Of a stretch of 64,000 bases of DNA, positions 16,642-25,242 are shown in pieces (the stretch's first letter is position 1; every line of letters starts with the position of its first letter). This DNA is from Luteimonas aquatica (GTDB taxonomy: Bacteria > Pseudomonadota > Gammaproteobacteria > Xanthomonadales > Xanthomonadaceae). The notes under the pieces are model-generated. The model worked only from the letters and a program-made list of their open reading frames with translations, was not told where the DNA came from and ran no database searches. The stretch lies in the NCBI RefSeq assembly GCF_022662575.1, contig NZ_JALBFU010000013.1:1-64000 (forward strand), given 5' to 3'. The position numbers were made by a program, and so were the translations under genes.

Positions 16642-17889
16642 ATGGCGATGCATCTGCGTACGCTGGCCCTGTCCAGCGCACTCCTCCTAGTGCTGGCGGC
16701 CTGCGGTAAAGGCCAGGAAGCAGGCCCCGAAGGCGCAGGCGGCATGCCGCCGCCGCAGGTCGGCGTGATCCAGGCCAAGGCCGGCAACGTGCCGCTGCTG
16801 CAGGACGTGGTCGGACGCCTGGCGGCGTATCGCAGCGCCGACGTGCGCGCACGCGTCCCCGGCGTGCTGCAAAAGCGCGTCTACGAAGAAGGCCGCGACG
16901 TGCGCGAGGGACAGGAGCTGTTCATCATCGACCCGGCGCAGCTGCGCGCGGCGCTCGGCCAGTCGCAGGGCGATCTGGCCCGGGCCCAGGCCGACTACGC
17001 CAACGCCAAGGCGGCGGCCGACCGCGCCCGCCGCCTGCTGCCGCAGAAGTACGTCTCGCAGTCCGACTACGACAATGCGCTGGCCGCCGAGCGCACCGCC
17101 GCGGCGCAGGTGCAGACCGCGCGCGCGGCCGTGGACAACGCCCAGATCAACCTCGGCTACGCCAGCGTGCGCGCGCCGATCGCCGGGCGGGCCGGCAAGC
17201 AGCAGGTCACCGAGGGTGCGCTGGTCGGGGCGGGCGGCACGCCGACGCTGCTGACCACCGTCGACCAGATCGATCCGCTGTACGTGAACTTCTCGATGAG
17301 CGTGACCGAGCTGAGCCAGGTGCGCCGCCTGCAGGGCGACGCCCCCGGCGGCAAGGCCGAGGTGGACGTCGTGCTGCCCGACGGCTCGGTGTATCCGCGC
17401 AAGGGCACGCTCGACTTCTCCGGCGACGTGGTCGATCCGACCACCGGCGCGGTGGCGCTGCGCGCCACGCTGCCCAATCCCGACCGCGTGCTGCTGCCCG
17501 GCACCTACGTCACGCTCAAGGCCTCGCTCGGCTCGATCGACAATGCCTTCCTGATCCCGCAGGCCGCGGTGCAGCGCGATGCGCAGAGCGCCTACGTGCT
17601 GGTGGTCGGCAAGGACGGCATCGCCACGCGCAAGAACATCGACGCCGAACGCAGCCAGGGCGCGAACTGGATCGTGACCAAGGGCGTGGCCGAGGGCGAT
17701 CAGGTGATCGTCTCCGGCCTGCAGGCGGTGGGCATGGCCGAGCAGATGGGCGGCGGCAAGCCGGTCAAGGTGCAGGCCACGCCGTGGCAGCCGGAAGGCG
17801 CCCCCGGCGGCAAACAGCAGCAGGCGCCCGGCCCGGGCAAGCCCGAGGCGGCGCCGCAGAAAGGCGACGACGCGGCGAAGCAGGGCTGA
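16642..17889 (+). CDS. RND efflux periplasmic adaptor lipoprotein (MexA/AcrA-like)
   Basis: A 415-aa membrane fusion protein. A lipoprotein signal with lipobox LAAC (Cys21) is followed by the conserved start of the beta-barrel (VGVIQAKAGNVPLLQDVVGRLAAYRSADVRARVPGVL). Then come the lipoyl half-motifs (EEGRDVREGQELFIIDP and LGYASVRAPIAGRAG), an alpha-hairpin (AQADYANAKAAADRARRLL), and the membrane-proximal domain. The C-terminal 45 residues are Pro/Gly/Gln-rich and longer than usual. It links the inner-membrane pump encoded 75 bp downstream to an outer-membrane channel. No channel gene is present here, so an unlinked TolC/OprM must serve. Confidence 0.93.
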   Translation: MAMHLRTLALSSALLLVLAACGKGQEAGPEGAGGMPPPQVGVIQAKAGNVPLLQDVVGRLAAYRSADVRARVPGVLQKRVYEEGRDVREGQELFIIDPAQLRAALGQSQGDLARAQADYANAKAAADRARRLLPQKYVSQSDYDNALAAERTAAAQVQTARAAVDNAQINLGYASVRAPIAGRAGKQQVTEGALVGAGGTPTLLTTVDQIDPLYVNFSMSVTELSQVRRLQGDAPGGKAEVDVVLPDGSVYPRKGTLDFSGDVVDPTTGAVALRATLPNPDRVLLPGTYVTLKASLGSIDNAFLIPQAAVQRDAQSAYVLVVGKDGIATRKNIDAERSQGANWIVTKGVAEGDQVIVSGLQAVGMAEQMGGGKPVKVQATPWQPEGAPGGKQQQAPGPGKPEAAPQKGDDAAKQG

Positions 17890-17964
17890 CCCCTCACCCT
17901 TCCTTCCGGCACGCGCGCATCCGGTCGCGCGCGATGCCGCAGGAAGCCATGAACAGGTTCTAGC

Positions 17965-20900
17965 ATGTCCAGATTCTTCATCCATCACCCGGTCTTCGCC
18001 TGGGTCATCGCCATCCTGATCAGCCTGGGCGGCGCCCTGGCGATCATGAGCCTGGGCGTCGAGTCGTATCCGAACATCGCCCCGCCGCAGGTGACGGTCG
18101 CCGCCGGCTATCCGGGCGCGAGCGCGGAAACCGTGGAAGGCGCGGTCACCCAGGTGATCGAGCAGGAACTGACCGGTATCGACAACCTCGACTACTTCAG
18201 CTCCTCCTCCAGCGCCAACGGCGGCGCCTCGATCACGCTGACCTTCAAGCCCGGCACCAATCCCGACATCGCCCAGGTACAGGTGCAGAACAAGGTGTCG
18301 CTGGCCACGCCGCGCCTGCCCTCGGAAGTGGTGCGGCAGGGCGTGGTGGTGGCCAAGCAGAACCCCGGCTTCCTGATGGTGATCGGGCTGCGCAGCAACA
18401 GCGCCGCCTACGACGAGCACTACATGGCCGACCTGCTCGGCTCGCGCGTGCTGGACCAGATCGCGCGCGTGCCCGGCGTCGGCGGCACCGAGTTCTTCGG
18501 CGGCGTCTATGCCATGAACATCTGGCTGAACCCCGAGAAGCTGCAGGGCTTCGGCCTCTCGGCCTCGCAGGTGCTGGCCGCGGTGCAGGGGCAGAACGTG
18601 CAGTTCGCCGCCGGCAGCATCGGCTCGGCGCCCTCGCCCAGCGGGCAGGCGTTCACCGCCTCCGTCTCGGCCGAAGGGCGTTTCAGCACGGTGGAGGAGT
18701 TCGGCAACATCCTGCTGCGCGCCAACAACGACGGCAGCGCGGTGCGGCTGAAGGACGTCGCGCGCATCGAGAAGGGCGCGCAGTCCTATGGCGCCAGCCT
18801 GAAGTGGAGCGGCTCGCCCGCGGCCGGCTTCGCCGTGCAGCTCGCCCCGGGCGCCAACGCGCTCGGCGTGGCCGAGGCGGTGAACGCGCGCATGGAGGAG
18901 CTGGCGGCGACCTTCCCGAAGGGCGTGACCTGGTTCGCGCCCTACGACACCTCCGACTTCGTGCAGGTCTCGATCGAGGAAGTGGTCAAGACGCTGTTCG
19001 AGGCGATCGTGCTGGTGTTCCTGGTGATGCTGATCTTCCTGCAGAACCTGCGCGCCACGATCATCCCGACCCTGGTCATCCCGGTGGCGCTGCTGGGCAC
19101 CTTCGCCGGCATGTACTTCATCGGCTTCTCCATCAACCAGCTGAGCCTGTTCGGCATGGTGCTGGCGATCGGCATCGTGGTGGACGACGCGATCGTGGTG
19201 ATCGAGAACGTCGAGCGCATCATGACCGAGGAGCACCTGCCGCCGCAGGAGGCCACCATCAAGGCGATGGACCAGATCAGCGGCGCGGTGGTGGCGATCA
19301 CCGTGGTGCTGGCGGCGGTGTTCGTGCCCAGCGCCTTCCAGGGCGGCAGCGCCGGCGAGATCTACAAGCAGTTCGCGCTCACCATCGCCCTGGCGATGGC
19401 GTTCTCGGCGTTCCTGGCGCTGGGCTTCACGCCGGCGCTGTGCGCGACCATGCTCAAGCCCACCGGCCACCACGAGAGCCGCAACCCGATCTTCCGCGGC
19501 TTCAACAAGGTCTACGACTGGGTCAGCGGCACCTACGTCGGCCACATCGGCAGCGCGATCCGCCATGCGCCGCTGTGGATGATCGTGTTCGCCGCGCTCA
19601 CCGCGCTGTGCATCTTCGTCTACACGCGCCTGCCCGGCAGCTTCCTGCCGGAAGAGGACCAGGGCTATGCGCTGGCGATCGTGCAGCTCCCGCCGGGCGC
19701 CACGCTCGAGCGCACAGACAAGGTCATGGACCAGCTGCTGCACACCGTCGAGAAGATCGACGGGTTCGAGGGCGTGTTCACCGTCTCGGGCTTCAGCTTC
19801 ATCGGCCAGAGCGAAAGCGCGGGCATGGCCTTCATCAAGCTCAAGCCCTGGGGCGAGCGCAAGACCAATGCCGAGGAGTTCATCCAGCAGGCCAACATGC
19901 ACCTGTTCGGCATTCGCGACGCGCAGATCTTCGTGGTCAACCTGCCGACGGTGAACGGCCTGGGCCAGTTCGGCGGCTTCGACATGTACCTGCAGGACCG
20001 CGGCGGCCAGGGCCGCGCCGCGCTCGCGCAGGCGATGGGCATGCTGCTGGGCAAGGCCAGCCAGAACTCCGTGCTCACCGGCGTGCGTCCGAACGCGCTG
20101 GCGGACGCGCCGCAGCTCAAGCTCGAGGTCGATCGCGTGCAGGCGCAGGCGATGGGGCTGTCGGTCACCGACATCTACAACGCCATCCAGCTGATGCTGG
20201 CGCCGATCTACGTCAACGACTTCGTCGACGCCGGCCGCATCAAGCGCGTCAACATGCAGGCCGATGCGCCCTACCGCACCGGGGCCGAGGCGCTGAGCCG
20301 TTTCTACACGCCCAACCCCAGCGCCGCCGCGGCGACCGAGGGCGACGCCAGCACCGGCGCCATGATCCCGTTGTCGAACGTGGTCAAGAGCAGCTGGATC
20401 ACCGCGACACCGTCCCTGCAGCGCTACAACGGCTACGCCGCGGTGCAGATCAACGGCTCGCCCGCGCCCGGGCACAGTTCCGGCGAGGCCATGAGCGCGA
20501 TGCAGCAGATCGTGCAGAAGGACCTGCCGCAGGGCTTCGGCTACGACTGGACCGGCCAGTCGTACCAGGAAATCCTCTCCGGCAACCAGGCCGCGGCGCT
20601 GATGGTGCTGTCGGTGCTGGTGGTGTTCCTGTGCCTGGCGGCGCTGTACGAAAGCTGGTCGGTGCCGGTGGCGGTGCTGCTGGTGGTGCCGCTGGGCGTG
20701 CTCGGCGCGGTGCTGCTGACCCTGCTGCGCGGCCTGCCCAACGACATCTACTTCAAGATCGGCATGATCACGGTGATGGGCCTGGCGGCGAAGAACGCCA
20801 TCCTGATCGTGGAGTTCGCGCTGGAGCAGCGCAAGGAAGGCAAGACGCTCGCCGAGGGCGTGGTGGAGGCGGCGAAACTGCGCTTCCGGCCGATCCTGAT

Positions 20901-21114
20901 GACCTCCTTCGCCTTCATCATGGGCGTGATGCCGCTGGTCTTCTCCAGCGGCGCCGGCGCCAACGCGCGCCACGCCATCGGCACCGGCGTGGTCGGCGGC
21001 ATGCTGTTCGCCACCTTCCTCGGCCTGCTGCTGATCCCGGTGTTCTACGTGGTGGTGCGCAGGATGCTGGGCGACAAGATGGACGAGGCGCCGCCCGCGG
21101 CGAAGGCGGGCTAG
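17965..21114 (+). CDS. RND multidrug efflux pump, HAE-1 family (AcrB/MexB-like)
   Basis: A 1049-aa inner-membrane proton-drug antiporter. It starts MSRFFIHHPVFAWVIAILIS and has twelve predicted membrane spans in the usual 1+5+1+5 layout. The proton-relay aspartate pair is in GIVVDDAIVVIENVER and the TM10 lysine is in GLAAKNAILIVEFALEQR. The porter-domain motif YPGASAETVEGAVTQVIEQ and the AcrB-type GQSYQEILSGNQA are present. It exports lipophilic antibiotics, dyes or detergents with the adaptor upstream. The substrate range cannot be read from the sequence. A 12-bp-stem hairpin follows its stop. Confidence 0.95.
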   Translation: MSRFFIHHPVFAWVIAILISLGGALAIMSLGVESYPNIAPPQVTVAAGYPGASAETVEGAVTQVIEQELTGIDNLDYFSSSSSANGGASITLTFKPGTNPDIAQVQVQNKVSLATPRLPSEVVRQGVVVAKQNPGFLMVIGLRSNSAAYDEHYMADLLGSRVLDQIARVPGVGGTEFFGGVYAMNIWLNPEKLQGFGLSASQVLAAVQGQNVQFAAGSIGSAPSPSGQAFTASVSAEGRFSTVEEFGNILLRANNDGSAVRLKDVARIEKGAQSYGASLKWSGSPAAGFAVQLAPGANALGVAEAVNARMEELAATFPKGVTWFAPYDTSDFVQVSIEEVVKTLFEAIVLVFLVMLIFLQNLRATIIPTLVIPVALLGTFAGMYFIGFSINQLSLFGMVLAIGIVVDDAIVVIENVERIMTEEHLPPQEATIKAMDQISGAVVAITVVLAAVFVPSAFQGGSAGEIYKQFALTIALAMAFSAFLALGFTPALCATMLKPTGHHESRNPIFRGFNKVYDWVSGTYVGHIGSAIRHAPLWMIVFAALTALCIFVYTRLPGSFLPEEDQGYALAIVQLPPGATLERTDKVMDQLLHTVEKIDGFEGVFTVSGFSFIGQSESAGMAFIKLKPWGERKTNAEEFIQQANMHLFGIRDAQIFVVNLPTVNGLGQFGGFDMYLQDRGGQGRAALAQAMGMLLGKASQNSVLTGVRPNALADAPQLKLEVDRVQAQAMGLSVTDIYNAIQLMLAPIYVNDFVDAGRIKRVNMQADAPYRTGAEALSRFYTPNPSAAAATEGDASTGAMIPLSNVVKSSWITATPSLQRYNGYAAVQINGSPAPGHSSGEAMSAMQQIVQKDLPQGFGYDWTGQSYQEILSGNQAAALMVLSVLVVFLCLAALYESWSVPVAVLLVVPLGVLGAVLLTLLRGLPNDIYFKIGMITVMGLAAKNAILIVEFALEQRKEGKTLAEGVVEAAKLRFRPILMTSFAFIMGVMPLVFSSGAGANARHAIGTGVVGGMLFATFLGLLLIPVFYVVVRRMLGDKMDEAPPAAKAG

Positions 21115-21124
21115 CCGGCGACGC

Positions 21125-21151
21125 GCGCGAGGCGGAGGATCCGCCTCGCGC
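21125..21151 (+). terminator. Hairpin after the RND pump gene
   Basis: GCGCGAGGCGGA and TCCGCCTCGCGC form a 12-bp perfect stem with a GGA loop, ten bases after the pump stop. It lacks a T-run, so it may only reduce read-through into the hydrolase at 21185. Confidence 0.5.
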
Positions 21152-21184
21152 GGCATTGGAGCGGGCACGCTCCCGGGAGAGGGG

Positions 21185-22681
21185 ATGGGACGTTTCCTGC
21201 TGGGGCTGCTCGCGTGCGGATGGCTGGGATGGGCGTCAGGCGCGTCGGCGCAAAGCGCCGGCCAGGTGGTGCTCGAGCACGGCACTCTCAAGGACGAGCA
21301 AGGGGCGCCCGTTCCCTATGAGATCGGCACCCTGTACGTGCCCGAGAACAGGCGCCAGGCCGACAGCCGGCTGATCGGGGTCGGTTTCGCGCGCATCAAG
21401 TCGTCGCGGTCGCCGGACGCGCCTCCGGTGTTCTGGCTGCCCGGTGGCCCGGGCCTGAGCGTGCTGGATGCATTCGCCAGCAACGACATGGGACGCCTTC
21501 GCACCTGGCTGAGCCTGAGCCAGGCCGGCGACCTGGTCGTGCTCGAACAGCGCGGCTACACGGTGCGCGGCGAGAAACTGATCGGCACGGGCACTGCCGC
21601 GCCTTTGCGCGAACCCGGCTCGGTCGCCGCCGCGGCCGCGGCCATGCGCGATCTCGCCAGGGCGGCGGTCGCGCAGAATCCCGGCAAGGACCTGTCCGGC
21701 TACGACATCGGCGAGTTCGCCGCCGATGTCGACTCGCTGCGCCGCGCGCTCGGCTATGACCGGATCAACCTGTTCGGCGGCAGTTTCGGCTCGCAGTGGA
21801 GCCTGGCGGTGATGCGCCTGCATCCGCAGATCGTCGCGCGCGCCGTGCTTTCGGGCGTCGAGCCGCTCGACAACGGCTACGACATGCCGTCGCAGGTCTA
21901 TGCGGCTCTGCAGCGCATCGCCTACGACGCCGATCGCGATCCGGGCCTGCGGCCCTATCTGCCGCCAGGCGGCATGATGGGCGCGGTGCGGGCCCTGCAC
22001 GAGCGCTTCGCGAAGGCGCCCGTGCGCGTGAGCGTCCGCGACGATGCGGGGCGAGCGGAAACCGTGGTGCTGGGGGCGCAGGATCTGCAGCTCGCCCTGC
22101 TGTCGCACACGCAGGACGGCGAGCGCTGGCCGGCGTTCCTGCTCTCGCTCTACCACGGGCATTACCAGGACTGGGCACGCGAGGTTGCGGCCGATCGCCG
22201 CAGCACGGACACCGTCCTGATCGGTCCGCTGGTCGACAGCAGCCTGGGCGTGAGCGCCGAACGCGAGCACCTGTTGCGGACCGATCCGGCCCTCGAACTG
22301 CTTGGCGCCTGGAATTTCCAGGCCAACATCGCCTCGGCCGCCGACTGGCCGACGCGCGACATGGGCGATGGGATCAGGAAGCCGGTCGCCAATCCGACGC
22401 CGGTCGTCTTCGTGCACGGCGACTGGGACACCTCCACGCCGATCGACAACACGCTCGGCCTGCTGGCGTATTTTCCCAACGCCCGCGCCATCCTCGTGCA
22501 TCGCGGCGGCCACGACGGCGCGTTCTACCAGCTCAGGCACGAGCCGGCGGTCAAGCAGGCGCTGCTGGAATTCCTGGGAGCCGGTCGAACGGACGGCTTG
22601 CCCAGCGAAGTGGCGCTGCCCGCGCCCAAGTTCGAGCTGCCCGGGTTTGCGCCGCCGCCGCGCGCCACGGCGCGTCATTGA
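21185..22681 (+). CDS. Secreted alpha/beta hydrolase, TAP/proline-iminopeptidase-like
   Basis: A 498-aa protein with a signal peptide (LLGLLACGWLGWASGASAQS, cleaved near residue 23). The alpha/beta-hydrolase core shows the oxyanion strand PPVFWLPGGPGLS, DLVVLEQRGY, the nucleophile elbow GGSFGS, the acid VHGDWDTSTP and the catalytic His in HRGGHDGA. The domain arrangement, with an inserted helical cap and a C-terminal TAP-like part, fits exported peptidases that release N-terminal residues or act on small esters. It sits 70 bp after the RND pump but behind a hairpin. Whether it is functionally tied to efflux is open. ATG 21185 follows GAGAGGGG. Confidence 0.85.
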   Translation: MGRFLLGLLACGWLGWASGASAQSAGQVVLEHGTLKDEQGAPVPYEIGTLYVPENRRQADSRLIGVGFARIKSSRSPDAPPVFWLPGGPGLSVLDAFASNDMGRLRTWLSLSQAGDLVVLEQRGYTVRGEKLIGTGTAAPLREPGSVAAAAAAMRDLARAAVAQNPGKDLSGYDIGEFAADVDSLRRALGYDRINLFGGSFGSQWSLAVMRLHPQIVARAVLSGVEPLDNGYDMPSQVYAALQRIAYDADRDPGLRPYLPPGGMMGAVRALHERFAKAPVRVSVRDDAGRAETVVLGAQDLQLALLSHTQDGERWPAFLLSLYHGHYQDWAREVAADRRSTDTVLIGPLVDSSLGVSAEREHLLRTDPALELLGAWNFQANIASAADWPTRDMGDGIRKPVANPTPVVFVHGDWDTSTPIDNTLGLLAYFPNARAILVHRGGHDGAFYQLRHEPAVKQALLEFLGAGRTDGLPSEVALPAPKFELPGFAPPPRATARH

Positions 22682-22754
22682 AGCCGGCGCCCCGCCGTTC
22701 TCGCGGCGCGCGCTGGCGGCGCGATGCTGCGCGCGAAGACTGCGCGCAAAGAAA

Positions 22755-22780
22755 AACCCGGCAGCTTGCGCTGCCGGGTT
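22755..22780 (-). terminator. Intrinsic terminator of the phasin gene
   Basis: AACCCGGCAG (22755-22764) and CTGCCGGGTT (22771-22780) make a 10-bp stem. On the minus strand it is followed by TTTTTCTTT, giving a textbook rho-independent terminator. It lies between the convergent hydrolase and phasin genes and may serve both. Confidence 0.85.
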
Positions 22781-22831
22781 CGGACGCGGAGAGAGAGCCG
22801 CGTGGCCGGTCGCCCGGCCGGAGAGAACGAA

Positions 22832-23230
22832 TTACTTGCGCTTGGCGGTGGCGGCCTTCACGACCTGCTCGGCCTGGGCCTGCGCCTTGGCGGTGGTCGA
22901 GGCGACCTGGGCCTTGGCGAGCTCGGCGATGGCTTCGTTGGTCTTCAGCGTGCGGCCGAACACTTCCTGGCCGGTGGTGACCACGCGCTCGGCGTTCTCG
23001 CGCGCCACCTGCAGACCCTTCGGCCACACGGCCTTCAGGCCGTCGATGTCGCGGATCTCGGCCACTTCGCCGAGGAAGGCGAAGGTCGCGTTGGCGTTCT
23101 CTTCGAACGTGGCCAGCTGCAGGCCGAACACCTTCTCGGCGTTCTCGAGGGTGAGGCGGTTGAACTGGGCGGCGGCGTCGGCGAACTGGCGCGACGCGGC
23201 AGCGAACTGCTCGTTGAACTGGTAGGACAT
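22832..23230 (-). CDS. phaP: Phasin family protein
   Basis: A 132-aa, all-helical, amphipathic protein: FNEQFAAASRQFADAAAQFNRL, LENAEKVFGLQLATFEENAN, then RENAERVVTTGQEVFGRTL and a Lys/Ala-rich tail ending ATAKRK, similar to PhaP and PhaF tails. Phasins coat polyhydroxyalkanoate granules or associate with membranes and DNA. No pha synthase is linked here, so the granule role is from family knowledge. It is monocistronic with its own terminator. The ATG start is preceded by GCAGGAGT. Confidence 0.85.
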   Translation of the reverse strand: MSYQFNEQFAAASRQFADAAAQFNRLTLENAEKVFGLQLATFEENANATFAFLGEVAEIRDIDGLKAVWPKGLQVARENAERVVTTGQEVFGRTLKTNEAIAELAKAQVASTTAKAQAQAEQVVKAATAKRK

Positions 23231-23364
23231 GGCGGACTCCTGCGTTGTGATCCGGCAGGGAATGCCGGGAATTTGTGCGATGCAGCATAGCGCGCATTTT
23301 GTTGCGCCGCAACAAATTCCGATGCAAGCCCCTGAATCGTTCAGGTGCCAGTCAATTCAAGGGC

Positions 23365-23721
23365 TTAGCCGGGGGCGTAGCGGCAGCCGGAGGTGCAGGT
23401 CTCGTGCACCACGACCTGGCTCAGGGCCGGCAGGGCCGGCTTGAGGCGGTCCCAGATCCAGATCGCCAGGCGCTCGCTGGTCGGGTTCTCCAGGCCTTCG
23501 ATCTCGTTGAGATAGTGGTGGTCCAGCCGCTCGTAGAGCGGATGGAAGGCGGCCTTGATGTCGCCGAAGTCCATCACCCAGCCGCTCTCGGCGCCGGGCT
23601 CGCCGGACACGTGCAGCTCGATGCGGAACGAATGCCCGTGCACGCGCGCGCACTTGTGCCCGGGCGGCACGTTCGGCAACCGGTGCGCGGCTTCGATGGT
23701 GAAGGTCTTGAAGATGTCCAT
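23365..23721 (-). CDS. queD: 6-carboxy-5,6,7,8-tetrahydropterin synthase
   Basis: A 118-aa tunnelling-fold enzyme. The zinc ligands are His13 (EAAHRL) and the two histidines of HGHSF, and the catalytic Cys is in [21 protein letters not shown] and the ENPTSE active-site segment are all present. It makes carboxytetrahydropterin from dihydroneopterin triphosphate for preQ0/queuosine synthesis. The length is normal. The region just upstream of its start (23737-25007) is a mobile-element remnant, so its original promoter may have been displaced. Confidence 0.92.
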   Translation of the reverse strand: MDIFKTFTIEAAHRLPNVPPGHKCARVHGHSFRIELHVSGEPGAESGWVMDFGDIKAAFHPLYERLDHHYLNEIEGLENPTSERLAIWIWDRLKPALPALSQVVVHETCTSGCRYAPG

Positions 23722-23808
23722 GCTGGACGAAAGGCGTGGTGGCTATGGGGGCGCCGTGATCGGTTCGCTAAATATATGCCATTACAAGGAAAAACAATTT
23801 GGTATTTG

Positions 23809-24056
23809 TCAGATACCGCCATAAGTACCGTCAATCCGCTTTGCTGCTTCCTGCGCCATGACCGGTGGCGTCGCGTTAGCTCTGCGCGGGCCAGAATCCA
23901 AGCCTGGATTTCGCTTGCCATCCAGGCCGAACTGCGTTGACTCAATTTGACGCTATTGGGGAAGCGGCCGAGGGCGGTTAGGCGATAGATCGTGGGCCGG
24001 CTCAACCCTGGAATGCCGATGACTTCCTTCAATCGCAGCAGTCTGCCCGTTGGCAT
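23809..24056 (-). pseudogene. AlpA-like phage/island regulator, copy 1, frameshifted
   Basis: From ATG 24056 the frame reads MPTGRLLRLKEVIGIPGLSR, then PTIYRLTALGRFPNSVKLSQ and SSAWMASEIQAWILARAE, a classic AlpA/MerR-like winged HTH that activates excisionase or integrase genes. After ILARAE the frame is lost: the natural end (ATPPVMAQEAAKRIDG then TGA at 23809) is in another frame, as comparison with copy 2 shows. The gene is therefore probably inactive, or makes a protein with an altered tail. Confidence 0.65.
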
Positions 24057-24084
24057 TGCTGCAAATGGCGAAGCTACGTCATCG

Positions 24085-24486
24085 TTAGTCGCAGCTTCTG
24101 ATACCCGTACCTGCTTGCACGCCTCTGTAATCCATAGTTCCAACAGCGGCTACGCATCGACCTTTGCCATAGATCCTTACGGGCCCGGCTTCGTATCTGT
24201 AATAGCCAGTGTCGATGTCGCGCGGATTCGCCGGGCGTGCACAGGTGCTGTCCGTGCAGGTGAACAGATCCACCTTGGTACGCAGGGAAACTCCCCAGGT
24301 CGGACTGGCATGCTTGAGGACCGCGCAATTGTTGCCGTTTGCGGCGTTGTAATATAGCTGCAGCTGCCCGATGGTGAGGCCGTTGCTGTAGATCCGGCTG
24401 TAACCGATCAATTTGCCGCCGCACGTATCGGCGAATGCGGAGCCCGCAAAAAACAGCAGCAGGATCGCAACCAGAAACTTCGACAT
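24085..24486 (-). CDS. Small secreted cysteine-rich protein, SapA-like
   Basis: A 133-aa protein with a clear Sec signal (MSKFLVAILLLFFAGSAFA, cleavage before DTCGGK) and six Cys in the mature part. The pattern LYYNAANGNNCAVL, then DTGYYRYEAGPVRIYGKGRC and a final Cys resembles the Streptomyces spore-associated protein A family, which is short, extracellular and disulphide-linked. That resemblance is from memory of the family pattern, not a search. It lies between the two broken AlpA genes inside the tRNA-bounded remnant and is probably cargo of the element. I chose the start at MSKF; an upstream in-frame codon at 24519 would spoil the signal peptide. Function unknown; a toxin or envelope-binding role is conceivable. 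Confidence 0.65.
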   Translation of the reverse strand: MSKFLVAILLLFFAGSAFADTCGGKLIGYSRIYSNGLTIGQLQLYYNAANGNNCAVLKHASPTWGVSLRTKVDLFTCTDSTCARPANPRDIDTGYYRYEAGPVRIYGKGRCVAAVGTMDYRGVQAGTGIRSCD

Positions 24487-24702
24487 ATTTCTGACTCCAG
24501 AAATGGGGTCGCCGATCATTGCGTTAGTTCAACGCTCGTGCGCAGGCGGCGACTGTTAGGAATGAGCATCTCGAAACTAGAAGGTCGTCGTGGGCTGTCA
24601 ACGGAGGAATGATCAGGGCCATGGAGCGTAAGCTGTCCCGGAGCGCACCGTGATCGGCTCTCTAACTATATGCCATTGCAAGGAAAAACAACTTGGTGTT
24701 TG

Positions 24703-24915
24703 TCAGCTACCGTCAAGCCGCTTTGCTAATTCCTGCGCTATGACCAGTGGCGTCGCGTTGCTCTGCGCGGGCCAGAATCCAAGCCCGGATTTCGCTTGCC
24801 TCCAGGCCGAACTGCATTGACTCAGTTTGACCCTGTTGGGGAGGCAGCCAAGGACGATTAGGCCATAGATCATGGGCCGGCCCAATATCTGTAATGCCGA
24901 TGACTGCCTTCGCGG
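24703..24915 (-). pseudogene. AlpA-like regulator, copy 2, degenerate
   Basis: The sequence closely parallels copy 1 (shared flank TATATGCCATT..AAGGAAAAACAA and shared coding segments), but the N-terminal frame is broken and a one-base deletion in the TGGATGGCAAGC segment shifts the middle. The C-terminal ATPLVIAQELAKRLDGS to TGA at 24703 is intact in its own frame. The two copies are direct repeats about 0.9 kb apart, flanking the secreted-protein gene. No functional product is expected. Confidence 0.6.
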
Positions 24916-25007
24916 AATTGGAAGCCGCACGAATCTTTCTAGCCCCTATGAAACAAAGGAGGGCGGCTTTGAGCGGGATTTCCTGGGAGTGTCGCGGATT
25001 CTGAATA

Positions 25008-25084
25008 TGGTGGCTATGGGTGGACTCGAACCACCGACCCCAGCATTATGAGTGCTGTGCTCTAACCGGCTGAGCTACATAGCC
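25008..25084 (-). tRNA. tRNA-Met (anticodon CAU), elongator type
   Basis: On the minus strand the 77-nt sequence runs from GGCTATG to CATAGCCACCA. The acceptor arms pair, the D-loop is AGCTCAGCCGGTTAGAGC, the anticodon arm is CAGCA-CTCATAA-TGCTG with CAT, and the T-loop is GGTTCGAGTCC. CCA is encoded. The sequence matches the gammaproteobacterial elongator tRNA-Met pattern. Its 3' end is the integration site of the element at 23737-25007. Confidence 0.95.
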
Positions 25085-25242
25085 ATCGGCCGCGCGAGGC
25101 CGCGGCGGACCGCGAATTGTCCATGCCGCGCGCGCCGGCGTCAATGCGCTTCCACGAACGTGAACGCTGGCCGGGCTTGGCTTGTCGCTTCACGCCCGGC
25201 ATGGCAGAGTCGGGGGCAGTTGGAAGATTTGGAGTCCGCATC

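Larger units (their letters stand above)
23737..25020. mobile_element. Remnant of an element integrated at the tRNA-Met 3' end
   Basis: TGGTGGCTATGGG occurs at 23737-23749 and again at 25008-25020, where it is the 3' end (CCA included) of tRNA-Met read on the minus strand. The 1.26 kb between the direct repeats has lower GC, two broken AlpA-type excision regulators and a small secreted protein gene, all typical of a decayed integrative element. No integrase remains. The copy at 23737 is the displaced attachment site. Confidence 0.75.

Noticed and set aside
16687..21291. Minus-strand open frame of 1534 codons opposite the RND genes
   Set aside because: It is His/Gln/Asp/Arg-rich without domains and is the antisense image of well-supported efflux genes in GC-rich DNA.
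25117..25242. Upstream extension of rppH to 25117
   Set aside because: RppH proteins begin at (M)[11 protein letters not shown]; the GTG at 25243 with GGAG upstream fits exactly.
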